Assembly (NCBI RefSeq): GCF_024323335.1
Contig: NC_066580.1
Coordinates: 139,743,170-139,807,169 of the forward strand
Direction of reading: 5' to 3'
DNA: 64,000 nt
Origin: Lathyrus oleraceus
Taxonomy: Eukaryota; Streptophyta; Magnoliopsida; Fabales; Fabaceae
Shown: positions 39,778-52,081 of the stretch, one piece after another
Layout: every line of letters starts with the position of its first letter
Numbering within the stretch: position 1 is the first letter of the stretch
The notes under the pieces: model-generated
Told to the model about the DNA's origin: nothing
What the model saw: only the letters and a program-made list of their open reading frames with translations
Database searches by the model: none
Translations under genes and position numbers: made by a program

Positions 39778-42700
39778 TGTAGCACCTCAAATTTGCACCT
39801 CCCATTTTGTACATACATTTTCATTTTTAAGTCATTAACATTAACATTGTCCACTGCATAGCATTGCATTGTCCATTTGCCCAAGTGTAAGTCATCAGAC
39901 AAGATTAGGTCAACTAGTCAGGAGATCTAGTCAAGCAAGCAAGCAAGTGCAATTCCTATTGAAGCAAAGCCCTATGGCTGATTCATCAAGTTCATATGAT
40001 CTAAGGACCATTTTGAAGTGGTTTGGCCAAGGATTGGATGATCAGAAGTCAACAGTCAGGTTGAATTTCATCTGAAACCCTAGAAAGTCAATTGTGGTCA
40101 ACTGTGCCTGAAATCAAGGATTTGAAGGTGGGAGATGGTTTGAAAGGCTTCATTCATGTCCATACAAGTCTCATTTGACATTTCAAAGATCAAGATTGAA
40201 GAATTTGGGGTCAGATGAATAGTTTCCAAAAATAGTAAGTGACCTGTAATTTCAAACTGCCAAAAATGGAAAGGTCTTCTCCTCAAATTTACATCATCAT
40301 ACAAGCTTCAAATGGAATTTTGTCCAACATGAAAGTTGAAGATCTTGCTCTTACCTTTCCAAAAAGTCCAAGAACATCAATTTCTCATTTGTGGTTGGCA
40401 AGTTATGATCAAATCATTTTCAAGAAAAGTTGAACTTCAAGGAGGCATAACTCTTGAACCATTTGGCCAAATTGAGTGAGGTTTTTTGCTACAAGTCACA
40501 TTTGACATGTTCTATCCAAATCCTTCATCACATTTCATTAAAAGTCATCACATCAAAATGGCATTTTTTAAGTGACTTGAATTTAAAAAGGGAGAGTTAA
40601 AAAAGTGACTTTCAAAATATGCATTTGCCACACTTTTAAGCTTCATATTTGGTCTTAAATCAGCATTTGGGATATGCTTGAGCTGAATTTCGTGCACTGT
40701 AGCAATCATACATGAACATGAAGGTTACTTTGGCCATTTAACATGAAAATGCATTTTCACTAATCATTTTCATTTTGGCTAAGCTTGATTAAGGAATTGA
40801 TTAAACAACACATATAAATACTTAATCATAACAGAAAATCATATTAGCACTTCATTCATATAGATCTAGATCCAAAATAGCAAAGTTCTCTCAATTTTTC
40901 ATCTTCATTTTTCTGCAAATTCTTCAAGAACACAGCATTGATTCTTCATTACACCATCATACACAAGCTTTTCTGAAGAAGATTGGAGTAAGGAATCGTC
41001 ACATTCGAGCCAAATCAAGAACTGTTACATAGAGCTTCATCAATGGCAGCTGGTGATTTGAGCATGATCAAGCAAGGTTGAGCCACGATCCAACATTCAT
41101 TCACCTATTGGAGCTTGAAGGAACTTCTGTTTCGTGCTTACAAGTGCTGAAAACATCAATTCCAAACCTGCACTTCAAACAAGGTTGGAATTCGATCTTT
41201 ACAATTGTTGTAATTATGTTAGGCATTGGATAGATCTTGGATTGTAGAGTAGCATGCACTTTGTGGATTTGAATTTCATCAAGAAACCAGGAAGTTAGGG
41301 CGATTTGAAGTTTGATTGTTAAATCTTATTCTGTTCGATCTGTTCACATGAGTAAGAATTAGGATGAATTGTTGTTAGATTGTTGTTGAGCATTGAAACA
41401 CGAACACAACGGTATATCATTTGTCCATTTCTGTGAAACATTGTTCATGTGCTGGAAAAATATTGAAGAACATGATGAACACGTTCAAAAACCCTAGCCA
41501 AACCGTGTTTGATCTTCTGGAATCAGTTTGCATGCGTTTTTCGTGATAGAGAGCCATGCGTCCAATAGCACTAGGCCACGCGTATTAGTGAAACGGCGCG
41601 TTTCACTTGAAACGCGCCAGGTTTGAATATGAGCGAGGTTCGATCCTCCGCTCTGGCCTTTTCCATTTTGGCCTTTGCATTATTTTCTTCATAGCCTTCA
41701 CATGTTCACCTTGCCTTGTTCACTTTTTTTTAATTTTTCACCACACTAAATAATTCATAACTTCTTGATGGTTTGTCCAAATAACATGAGATTTTTTCCA
41801 TGATAATCCTTGCCATGTCTAGTATTTTTTGTTGATTTTTGTGGAAATTGTGCACATGTGGATTTCTGTTTTGCCTAGGGTTTGTTTTCATATGCCATTT
41901 GTTGCACCATGCTTACTATTTTGATCATGAAGTGATGATGCTTTATTGGAAATTCTTGAGATTTGACATGTGTGTTTTAGACTCATTCCTGGTCATTTTG
42001 ATATGTGGTTTGTGATTTTTGAGTTCCTGGATTGTGAGATATGCTATGATCTTTAGAGGTGTGACAATTTGTGTCACACCATTTCTTATGCAACTTCATG
42101 ATTATTGTTACCATGCCATATGAGCTTGAAATGACTTGAATTTTTGCATGTTGGATCTTCCAGATGTTGAGAATGCTTGTGAATTTTCCTGGAATTTTTG
42201 AAAGCATTTCCTATTTGTTTGATAATTTCTCCCCTGTTTGACCAATTGTGGACTTTTTGTGAGTCATGATTTTATTTGATTTGTGAAATCCTTGTGGTTA
42301 ATTGGATGGACTTGAAATTTGGCATGTGTATTATAGACATCTTGAAGATTTCCATGGCTTTGTTTTCATTCATTTATCATGCTTGGTATCTGTTTTATGA
42401 TTGCTTGAAGTTGATACATGTTTGGGTGCCTTGTATGAGCTTGTTTGAAGTTGTGTTGACTTTATGAATTTAATTGAATTGCTTCCCTTGGTCCAAATGA
42501 GTTGAAATTTGGTGTGTAGGTCATGTTGTGAATGCTGGTTGATCATGAATTTTTTGGTGATTTATTGAAATGTTTGTGAGTTGATTTGAATTGAATCATT
42601 CTGTTTGGTCCTTTGAGCTTCAAATTGCATGCTTTGCACTCTTTGCTTCATGAAATGATAATGGTTGAGGATATGAACATGAGACCACTTGGATTTGTTT

Positions 42701-44520
42701 CTTAATTGATTAATCTTGATTTTTGATAAGTTTCATGTTCTGTTTTGGCTTATTGCTCTTATTTTGACCCTAGTCTTGTACTAGTGGTTTGTGCTCTCAC
42801 ATTTGAGCTTTGTTTCAGGTTAAAAGCACAATTGCTTATGCTTGATGATGTGCACTCAATTGGAGTTGGCTTGTTGCTTGTTTATGACTAACTTTGAGTT
42901 TGTTTTGTAGGTTTTGAAACTTGAGTTTGTGCCATGTGGCTTGCACCTTTGTGCATTGACTGTTGTTTGACTGTACAGTTAACTGTTGACCATTGTCTGT
43001 TTGACTTTTGTTTGAGATGAGTACTGATTATATTGGATTGATTTCAGGTACCTTAGTTGCTATAGTTCCCTTGTGAACTTGTGTTTACTTTGCTTGCTAG
43101 CTTGAGCACTGAGGTATAATGATCTCTTCTCCATGTAGTCTGGAAGACCTGGCCTGTTACTTGGCCAGGCACCTGTCTGAAGTCCTCCTTAAGAGGCAAT
43201 GCTTGTGCTTGTTTATTTTTGTCCCCAAGCAGGAAAAGACCTTTGTTAAGGCAATTGGCAGACACAAGAGATGTGCAATTCATCTCCTGTTATTCTGTTG
43301 AGTCGTCCCTTGGCTCACATCACATGTTGATGCCTTGTGGACATTAACCCAAGATCAGTTGAGTCAGTGTCATAAGTGTAGAAGGGTTCCCACTTTCTGG
43401 ACCCACACTTTCTTGTCTAAAGCTCTCCCAGGCCAGGGATGAGAGCTGTGAAGTCTCATCTTCACTCACCTTTCATCTGGCTTCACCTTGACTCTCAATG
43501 TCAAGGTTACGAGCTAACATCACCCTGATACAGTTGGCTTGCTCTTGCAGCCTAACCCTTGTTTGAGCCCCACTTGGCGTGTATATAGTGTGTGCTATCT
43601 GTGATTGTTTGCTTTGCTATTGCCTGTGCTTTAGGTTTAGCTTGCTCCATGTGCAAGTTAGGTAGAAACCTTGACTTAGGGATGATTTTGCATGATAACA
43701 TCTAGGCTCGAGTTAGTCTCCCTAGTTGTGTCTCCCTCTGTTATCTGGTTAGGCTAGTCCTGTGTCCCTGCGTAGGGGAACTACGTCGCCCTGATCCTCA
43801 TACCAGATGAGGTACGTAGGCAGGAGATGAGCTGATCTCTCCGGGCGCCCTTTTTGTTTTGTCTTAGTGTGTGTCAGGAGATGGATGTAAGCCCAGCGAT
43901 TGGCATTCCGTATCCTCTTGTTGTGTGCTCGGAGTCCGGTATAAGTCCACCAAGTGGCATCTGGTTTCCAGTGTGGGTGTGTTTTGGTTCGGAATCTGAT
44001 GTAAGTCCAGCGATTGGCCTTCGGATTCCACGTTTGCCTGTGTCTGTTGTGTTTGCGTGCGTTAGCCGAGCTACGGATGCTCTGATTCTTCTTAGTCCAA
44101 GAAGATACGTATGCATAGGATGCGACATCCTAGCGAGCATGTTTTTACCCTAGTCCGAACTACTTCGACTCTGATGTCTATGCCTGATAGACTAAGTAGG
44201 CCCAGGATGCGATATCCTGCCGAGTCAGTCTTGTTTGTTTTCTTGTGTCTCTTTCAGCCGGTGTTTGTTTGTTTATGAGCAGTGTTTTAGCAACCATTTT
44301 CCTTCCTTTTGTGCGTGGATTCCGTCGAGTACGACGGATGCGTAGGGGTGCTAATACCTTCCCTTTGCATAACCGACTCCCGATCCCATTCTCTTTGGTC
44401 GCGAGACCATGCTTTTTCCAGGTTTACTTCGAGCATTCCCTTTCCCTCTTTTGGGATAAATAACGCACGGTGGCGGCTCTGTTGTCTTCGTTTCCCGCCG
44501 ATTTTTCGCGTAATGCGACA
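39778..44520 (+). repeat. LTR 2 of Ogre C (4743 bp)
   Basis: Same length and ends as LTR 1. By eye about 25-30 differences from LTR 1 fall in the first ~3.7 kb and only a few in the last ~1 kb. TATA box 40813-40820. Inverted repeat 41595-41618. Confidence 0.9.
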
Positions 44521-44522
44521 GC

Positions 44523-44540
44523 TGGCGACTCTGCTAGGGA
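44523..44540 (+). other. Primer-binding site, C copy 2
   Basis: TGGCGACTCTGCTAGGGA after GC, as in copy 1. Confidence 0.85.
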
Positions 44541-45475
44541 AAAAGAGAAGTTGACCTCTTGCTGGTCCATCTTCCCTAAGCGAGTCTCTCCTAGCGCTCT
44601 CTAGGTTAGGGCTTTTGTTGCTTTGTGCTGCTTTATTTATTGCATTCATTTGTATATATGTGCATTTATTGTTTGCATTTATTGTTTGCATTAATGTTTG
44701 CATTCATTCATATTCATCTGCTGGTTGTGCTGTGTTCTCTCTGTTTGGGGTGGGAGTTACTCGAGGTAAAATGCCCAATACCCAGGCTATGAGTGAAATC
44801 TAGGAAACCTAGGAATAGAGTGATTCATGGGAAGCGGGTGGTATGCGCCACCTAGCGGAACATTGATATCACGAGCAGTTCAGACTCTGATGGGGTATTA
44901 TCGGTGCATACATCGGGTGTGCACAGGATGATATTCTTGAAAGGGTTGTTTATCCTGCGTTTCTCTCGACCTTACCCTGGCCTAGATGACACCCGTGAGT
45001 GGGGAGGGAATGATCATCATTACAGATACAGTTGGTGACTTGTCGGTGACTTGTTGGTGACTTGAGGTCCTGTTGGTGACTCAGTTTTCTCAGATTGGGT
45101 TCAGACGATAGTTTATTAGTTGACTTTGGGTTTCAGATGAATTGTGGTTCCGAGTTCGAGCCGAAGCTTCGATCCTGTGTGCTGAGATGCACAGCCTGAC
45201 CAGTCATGTTCGCATCATTTGCATCATAGCATGTTTATTTTTCAAAAAAAAAGAAAAATAATGCAGGAAAAAGAAAAAAGTTAACCCGCATGTGCATATC
45301 CTTTATCAGGATCATTCATGATAAAATATAGTACCTATATCATGCATATCATGCACATATCATCCTATCATTGCAGACGTGTTTGGAGAGACTTCTCACT
45401 TTGGTTCCTGACTGAGACAGGATTGCTGACCGTCGACCGCATCGTTACTCAACCAGACTCAATCATCAGAAGATT
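44541..45475 (+). other. 5' leader, C copy 2
   Basis: Near-identical to 32053-32987, with the same GGTGACT repeats and TTGCAG. Confidence 0.6.
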
Positions 45476-46996
45476 ATGGACCAAGTTCAGACGGAGTTGG
45501 CTGAGATGAGGGCGAACATGGCCCAGTTCATGGCAATGATGCAAGGGGTTGCGCAAGGTCAGGAAGAGCTTAGAGCCCTGGTTCAGAGACAGGAGACCGT
45601 GATTCAGACGTCCAACCGTGCTTCACCTGCTGGTATCCCTGCTCATGAGAATATCAATGTTGTTGCTCCCACTAACGACTATGCCGTCGGGGATGAGTTG
45701 AGAGGAATAAGAATTAATGGACAGCCTCTTGCGACAGAGACTGTCAATGCCAGAGATACCCGAGCTCCGGTTCGTCATCCAGCTCCTATTGTCGACAGAC
45801 AAGAGGACATGTTCACATTGATGAGTGAAGATGATGATGTGGTTAGAGTTGAGGATAGGGATAGAAAAGTGGATGCCCTTGCTGAGAAAATCCGTGCCAT
45901 GGAGTGTCAGAACTCTCTGGGGTTCGATGTAACCGATATGGGTTTGGTTGATGGGCTGAGGATCCCCTACAAATTCAAAGCACCCTCGTTCGACAAATAT
46001 AATGGTACTTCCTGTCCTCGCACCCATGTGCAGGCTTACTTCAGGAAAATCTCCGCATACACTGACGATGAAAAGATGTGGATGTACTTTTTCCAAGACA
46101 GTTTGTCTGGAGCGTCTTTGGACTGGTACATGGATCTGAAGAAAGAATCAGTCAGAAGCTGGAAAGATCTGGGTGAAGCCTTTCTGAGGCAATACAAGCA
46201 CAACATGGACATGGCTCCGAGTCGAACTCAGTTGCAGAGTTTGTGTCAGAAGACTGGTGAAAGCTTCAAGGAGTACGCCCAAAGATGGCGTGAGCTAGCC
46301 GCAAGAGTACAACCTCCGATGTTGGAGAGAGAGCTGACTGACATGTTCATCGGGACCTTGCAAGGTGTGTTCATGGACCGCATGGGAAGTTGCCCGTTCA
46401 GTAGCTTTTCTGATGTTGCTGTCTGCGGGGAGAGAACTGAGGGTCTCATTAAAGCAGGAAAGATACAAGATCCTGGCTCTTCCAGTTCTAAGAAGCCACT
46501 CTCTGGGGCACCCAAAAGGGGAGAGAATGAAACAAATGTTGTGCACCGTCGGAGGAATGTGAACAGAGGACAGTATCGTCAGGCTGCTGTTGTGACTATT
46601 CCAGCAACTCAAACTCAACAACAGCAGAGAAGACCAACTCAGCAATATCAACAACAACAACATCGTCCTCAGCAGCAGGCTTACCAGCCTCACAATGGTA
46701 ATCAAGCCAGTACAAGTAATGAGAGGAAGAAGATCATTTTTGATCCGATTCCTATGTCGTATGCAGAGCTGTATCCCTCTTTGATAGAGCGGAACTTGAT
46801 TACTCCCAGAGACCCGCCGGCTGTACCCGTCAACCCTCAGTGGTGGTATAGGCCTGATCAACATTGTGTGTATCATTCGGGTGCTCCTGGTCATGATGTG
46901 GATAGTTGCTTTCAGTTGAAGATGAAGGTTCAAGACCTTGTGAGGTCAGGGATTCTGAACTTTGAGGACTTAGGTCCCCATGCTAATCAAGCTTGA
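45476..46996 (+). CDS. gag: Ogre C gag, copy 2 (intact)
   Basis: 506 residues; differs from copy 1 by one residue that I can see (Val to Ala in RQVAVV/RQAAVV). Same capsid core and C-x2-H-x5-H-x4-C knuckle. Confidence 0.9.
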   Translation: MDQVQTELAEMRANMAQFMAMMQGVAQGQEELRALVQRQETVIQTSNRASPAGIPAHENINVVAPTNDYAVGDELRGIRINGQPLATETVNARDTRAPVRHPAPIVDRQEDMFTLMSEDDDVVRVEDRDRKVDALAEKIRAMECQNSLGFDVTDMGLVDGLRIPYKFKAPSFDKYNGTSCPRTHVQAYFRKISAYTDDEKMWMYFFQDSLSGASLDWYMDLKKESVRSWKDLGEAFLRQYKHNMDMAPSRTQLQSLCQKTGESFKEYAQRWRELAARVQPPMLERELTDMFIGTLQGVFMDRMGSCPFSSFSDVAVCGERTEGLIKAGKIQDPGSSSSKKPLSGAPKRGENETNVVHRRRNVNRGQYRQAAVVTIPATQTQQQQRRPTQQYQQQQHRPQQQAYQPHNGNQASTSNERKKIIFDPIPMSYAELYPSLIERNLITPRDPPAVPVNPQWWYRPDQHCVYHSGAPGHDVDSCFQLKMKVQDLVRSGILNFEDLGPHANQA

Positions 46997-47477
46997 AGAT
47001 AACAAGCCCCGGGCTGGTGTCGGCTTTTCTTCTGAAGTCTTCAACGAAGAGGGTTGTTCAAAAGCAGAAGTTGCTGATGCAAAGGATTCTGACATTTGTC
47101 ATCCCTGGAGGGATCTATCGCAATTGGGTCACTGTGGGCGTTCCTACAGTTGTTCATAAGTCAGAGTAATAATCACTTTGTTTAAAAACCCTTCTCCCAT
47201 GCCAAAAGGAGAAGTGATGACATTGTTGGCAACATTTGAGCAATGATATTTTCATTCAAATAAAGCATGTTAAAACATTTGTTTTTCCATTTGTTTTCCC
47301 TTTTCGCTTTTTGCATGAAATTGGTGATCACAAAAAACCAAAAAAAACAAGAATAAAAGCAATCTTTTCATCTGCATAACGATTGTCTTGTTTGATTTCC
47401 AAAAAGCTTTTCATATCAAATCATTATGCAGGTTGATTCTTAAACCCATTGAACATAGCGATCCGACGTCATCTCCC
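46997..47477 (+). other. Gag-pro remnant and intron-like segment, C copy 2
   Basis: Copy of 34509-34989 with the same ATTATGCAG acceptor-like end. Confidence 0.5.
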
Positions 47478-48069
47478 AATTTTGAATTCCCTGTATTCGA
47501 AGCGGAAGAAGATGATGTTGAAGGGATTCCTGACGAGATTTCCTGACTTCTTGAGCAAGAAAAGAAGATCACTCAGCTGCATCTCGAGAATCAGCAGAAC
47601 AACCAACTGGGGCATAGAAAGGAAAAAACGAAAAAAAAAAAGAAGAAAAAGAGGAGGGTGCAAAATCCAAGGAAAAAAAGAAATCAAAAGAAAGAAAGAA
47701 ACAAAAGAAAAATAGCACCCTCAAGTCCCAAGTTGGCTGATGCTGAACAGATTCAAAGTCGTTACGACCAACTGAATCCGATCGAAAAGAAGAGATTAAC
47801 TGCCATGTGTCATGGTTAGTCATATCAGCAGAGAGTGAAAAAAGCATTCGACAAGAAGGTCAAGCCTCGTGTGTTCCGAGAAGGTGACCTCGTGCTCAAG
47901 GAAGTCTTGTCTTTCACGCCCGATTCCAGGGGCAAGTGAACCCCAAATTATGAATGTCCATATGTTGTCAAGAGAGCCTTTTCAGGCAGTGCTTTGACAC
48001 TTACAACGATGGATGGAAAAGTTCACTCGTCCTATGAATCCAGATGCAGTCAAGAAATACTTCGCCTAA
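47478..48069 (+). pseudogene. Pol remnant of C copy 2
   Basis: Same fusion of RT-frame start and integrase tail as copy 1, with the same TGA and TAG interruptions and a slightly different A-run in the purine-rich insert. Confidence 0.8.
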
Positions 48070-48097
48070 AACAAAAACAAAAAAGTAGAACAGCTCG

Positions 48098-48253
48098 CTA
48101 AGTCAAACACCCCAAAGGGCGACTTAGGCAAAAAGGAGCGTCTCGGTGGATTGAAAACCCGAAAGGGCGATCCAGGCAAAAGTTAGAGACATTGAAAAAA
48201 AAAAGAATTTGCATCCCGCTAGATTGAACACCTCACACTGGGGCAATCTAGGC
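48098..48253 (+). ncRNA. Post-integrase hairpin array, C copy 2
   Basis: Same three hairpins as copy 1; one change (TAAGTCG to TAAGTCA) breaks the closing pair of the first stem. Confidence 0.7.
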
Positions 48254-48255
48254 AA

Positions 48256-51033
48256 AAATTAGGGATTTGGCAAGTAACTGCATCCTGACAAGACTGTGCT
48301 CTATATCTGTCATCCGCCAGAGATTCTCGATTTGTCGTTGACTGAAGCTTCGAATACATCGAAATTCGAAATGGTAGAGAAAAGGTCATTATGTTCAATG
48401 TAGCCCTCTCCAATATATATCACCGATTTCAAACTTGTACAGATCTATGGAGTCTTGCCATTTGCAGACTACCATTCCATCACATCAATTTGAGCTTTTA
48501 TCCAATTATTTGCACTCTTATTTGTTTCAACTCAACAAATGTTTTGCATGTTTTTAATTGATAAAGTATCATTGTTTTCAAAATAAACAAATTTTTCACA
48601 AAATTGTTCTTAAGCAAAGTGAGCATTCACAATGATGGAAGGATACTTAGGAGATTCGCAGTGCTCTCCCAAGGGTGGTATGATTACCAACAGGTAAGAC
48701 ATTTGTTCGTATCTCGAGCATAACTGTATCTTTTTCCTGTAGAACCTCTTATGGTTTCTCTTCAGCGAGGTTGCCCAGTGCAGTGTTGGTTGAAGTTGTT
48801 CATCTTCATGTCCCCGGCAGTGCGGCATTCGTCCTCCAAGTCCCTGTTAGCCCTATTGTGGTGCATCCCCCAGTAGAGTGTTGTTTGAGCCCTATTGTGG
48901 GGCATCCCCAGCAAGGTTGCTGTTAAAATACTGTTGTGGGGAGTTCCCCAAGCAGAGTGTTTACTGAAGACTTCAACTTTCGTCTCTTCAGCAGAGCAGC
49001 CTTCTCCTTTCCCCGGTATGGGTGCTTGTCTTTGGAAGATTCGGTACTTGGTGGATTGACATCCCAGTACTCCGTCATTTCCCTCGGATAGATTCCTCAA
49101 CAGAGTTGCTGGCATGATGAACTTTATCAATGCCTATCTATCCTCACCAGAGATCTGGTTGATTCTTGGTATCTCTGCTTTCCAGCATGAGTGAGAAGTC
49201 GGTGCTCCCCCGGCAGAGTTTTCCTCAAGCAGATCTCTTCAAGCAGAGTCTCCCCACAAAGTTGAAGTATCTGATCTTTGGGCTCCCCAGCGGAGTTTTC
49301 ATCATTTGCATTTTGCATATAGTAATCATTGCATCCTCAAATTGCGTAGCATTTCCATTCAATATGGAGCATTACGCCATAGAAAAATTCAAACATATGC
49401 ATTCATGTGTTACCCACCAGACCGTATCCCCGGCAGAGGCGGATTCTCGTTCAACATCTGTACGGCACATTTGCTACAGTTGCTCCTGACAGCATTCAGG
49501 ATTGATACCCCCCTGAGAGGTTTATTTCCTCATCCGTTGGTGAAAGGAAAACCAGATCTCCCCAGTAGATCCTCCCCTAGCAGAGGTGGGTGTGTCTGAT
49601 CTCTCCATATAGAGTCGACCCTTAAGCAGAAAGTGTCTGTCATTTCCTTCTGCGCTCCCCACTGAGTTATATCCTCGTGGATGACGGTTGCTTCCGTTCC
49701 CTCCCACACATAATGGGATGGGTTTTCCCTATTGAGTTCTTTCCTCATTAGGATGAGTCTTGATTCAGTTTTCCTTTTTGGATCGATCCTGAACTGGCTT
49801 CCTTGGGCTGTCTCTTGTGTTTCCCTGTGGTATAAATGAATAGTTGCTCACTAACCGGCACTCATTCATCTTATCCTCAGCGGAATGTGTTGGCTTCTAC
49901 CTACGAACCGGTAGTTGTAAGTCCTATCTCCGTGGTTTTCTGCCTACTAACCGGTAGATGTAATCCCCTCTTTGTGGTTATCATTATCCAGTCTCGATAT
50001 TGATATTCCTTTTCCCTTTCGGATGTTTGCTTTGATTAAGCATCTTCTCCCCAGCGGGTCTTCCCCTTCCTTTTGGATAGTTGCTCCGAGTAAGCCATTT
50101 TATCCTCAGTGGGTCTTCTTTCATTTACCGTTGCTGGTAATGTTTGTGGTTTCCCCTTTTGATTGGTCATCTTTGCATACCTAGTCTGGTACCCCGATGC
50201 CTTTCTTTTCGGTTGATCTATCCTTTAACAACCTACAACCCGGTTAGGATAATCTTCCATGCGAGTGTATTATCTACGTTTTGACGGCTATAGATAATAT
50301 ATCTCATGCGCTCTTTGGTCAATCTTTTGATTGTTTTCACCATTAGAGTAAGATTCGTATTCCTTTGTTCGGAATCGAATGTCCATCCTTTAACAAGTTT
50401 TCCTTCGCTCTCTTCAGGATGATGTCGGTCGATCTATCCTTTAACAACCTACAACCCGGTTAGGATAATCTTCCATGCGAGTGTATTATCTACGTTTTGA
50501 CGACTATAGATAATATACCTCATGCGCTCTTTGGTCAGTCTTTTGATTGTTTTCACCATCAGAGCAAGATTCGTATTCCTTTGTTCGGAATCGAATGTCC
50601 ATCCTTTAACAAGATTGCTTTGCTCGCTCTCTTCAGGATGTTGGGTGTTTTGGAATACACCAATTCACGATTTCGGTCGATTTATCCTTTAACAACCTAC
50701 CAACCGGTTAGGATGATCTTCCATGCGAGTATATTATCTACGTTTTGACGGCTATAGATAATATATCTCATGCGCTCTTTGGTTGAACTCTTTGTTTGTT
50801 CCCCAGCTGAGTAAGATTCGTATTCCTTTGTTCGGAATCGAATATCCATCCTTTAACAAGTTTTCCTTTGCTCTCTTCAGGATGATGAGTGTTTTGGAAC
50901 ACAAACCAATTCACGTTTTGGTCGGCCACCTTTTTCATGCCTACAACCCGGTATCCTTGGTGTTCCTTCCTGTTTTCTCTTTGTCGTGACCTTGATCCCC
51001 AGAGAGTTACCTCTCCGTTGGTTTCGATAAACG
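48256..51033 (+). other. 3' noncoding region of C copy 2, truncated
   Basis: Copy of 35771-38555: PBS-complementary blocks, conserved island (49344-49407) and the 216-bp repeats (from about 50215). It stops within the first minisatellite unit at about 51033, where it joins an LTR remnant. Confidence 0.75.
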
Positions 51034-51125
51034 TCGAGCGTTCCCTTTCCCTCTTTTGGGATAAATAACGCACGGTGGCGGCTCTGTTGTCTTCGTTTCC
51101 CGCTGGTTTTTCGCGTAATGCGACA
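51034..51125 (+). repeat. LTR 3 remnant of Ogre C
   Basis: Only the last ~90 bp of the LTR remain (CGTTCCCTTTCCCTCTTTTG to GCGACA). The join AAACGTCGAG/CGTTCCC shares TCGAG with both parents, so a deletion of about 5.9 kb through a 5-bp microhomology is likely. Confidence 0.85.
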
Positions 51126-51127
51126 GC

Positions 51128-51145
51128 TGGCGACTCTGCTAGGGA
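51128..51145 (+). other. Primer-binding site, C copy 3
   Basis: TGGCGACTCTGCTAGGGA, as in the other copies. Confidence 0.85.
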
Positions 51146-52081
51146 AAAAGAGAAGTTGACCTCTTGCTGGTCCATCTTCCCTAAGCGAGTCTCTCCTAGC
51201 GCTCTCTAGGTTAGGGCTTTGGTTGCTTTGTGCTGCTTTATTTATTGCATTCATTTGTATATATGTGCATTTATTGTTTGCATTTATTGTTTGCATTAAT
51301 GTTTGCATTCATTCATATTCATCTGCTGGTTGTGCTGTGTTCTCTCTGTTTGGGGTGGGAGTTACTCGAGGTAAAATGCCCAATACCCAGGCTATGAGTG
51401 AAATCTAGGAAACCTAGGAATAGAGTGATTCATGGGAAGCGGGTGGTATGCGCCACCTAGCGGAACATTGATATCACGAGCAGTTCAGACTCTGATGGGG
51501 TATTATCGGTGCATACATCGGGTGTGCACAGGATGATATTCTTGAAAGGGTTGTTTATCCTGCGTTTCTCTTGACCTTACCCTGGCCTAGATGACACCCG
51601 TGAGTGGGGAGGGAATGATCATTATTACAGGTACAGTTGGTGACTTGTCGGTGACTTGTTGGTGACTTGAGGTCCTGTTGGTGACTCGGTTTTCTCAGAT
51701 TGGGTTCAGACGACAGTTTATCAGTTGACTTTGGGTTTCAGATGAATTGTGGTTCCGAGTTCGAGCCGAAGCTTCGATCCTGTATGCTGAGATGCACAGC
51801 CTGACCAGTCATGTTTGCATCATTTGCATCATAGCATGTTTATTTTTCAAAAAAAAAATAAAAATAATGCAGGAAAAAGAAAAAAGTTAACCCGCATGTG
51901 CATATCCTTTATCAGGATCATTCATGATAAAATATAGTACCCATATCATGCATATCATGCACATATCATCCTGTCATTGCAGACGTGTTTGGAGAGACTT
52001 CTCACTTTGGTTCCTGACTGAGACAGGATTGCTGACCGTCGACCGCATCGTTACTCAACCAGACTCAATCATCAGAAGATT
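51146..52081 (+). other. 5' leader, C copy 3
   Basis: Homologous to 32053-32987 with scattered substitutions; GGTGACT repeats retained. Confidence 0.6.
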
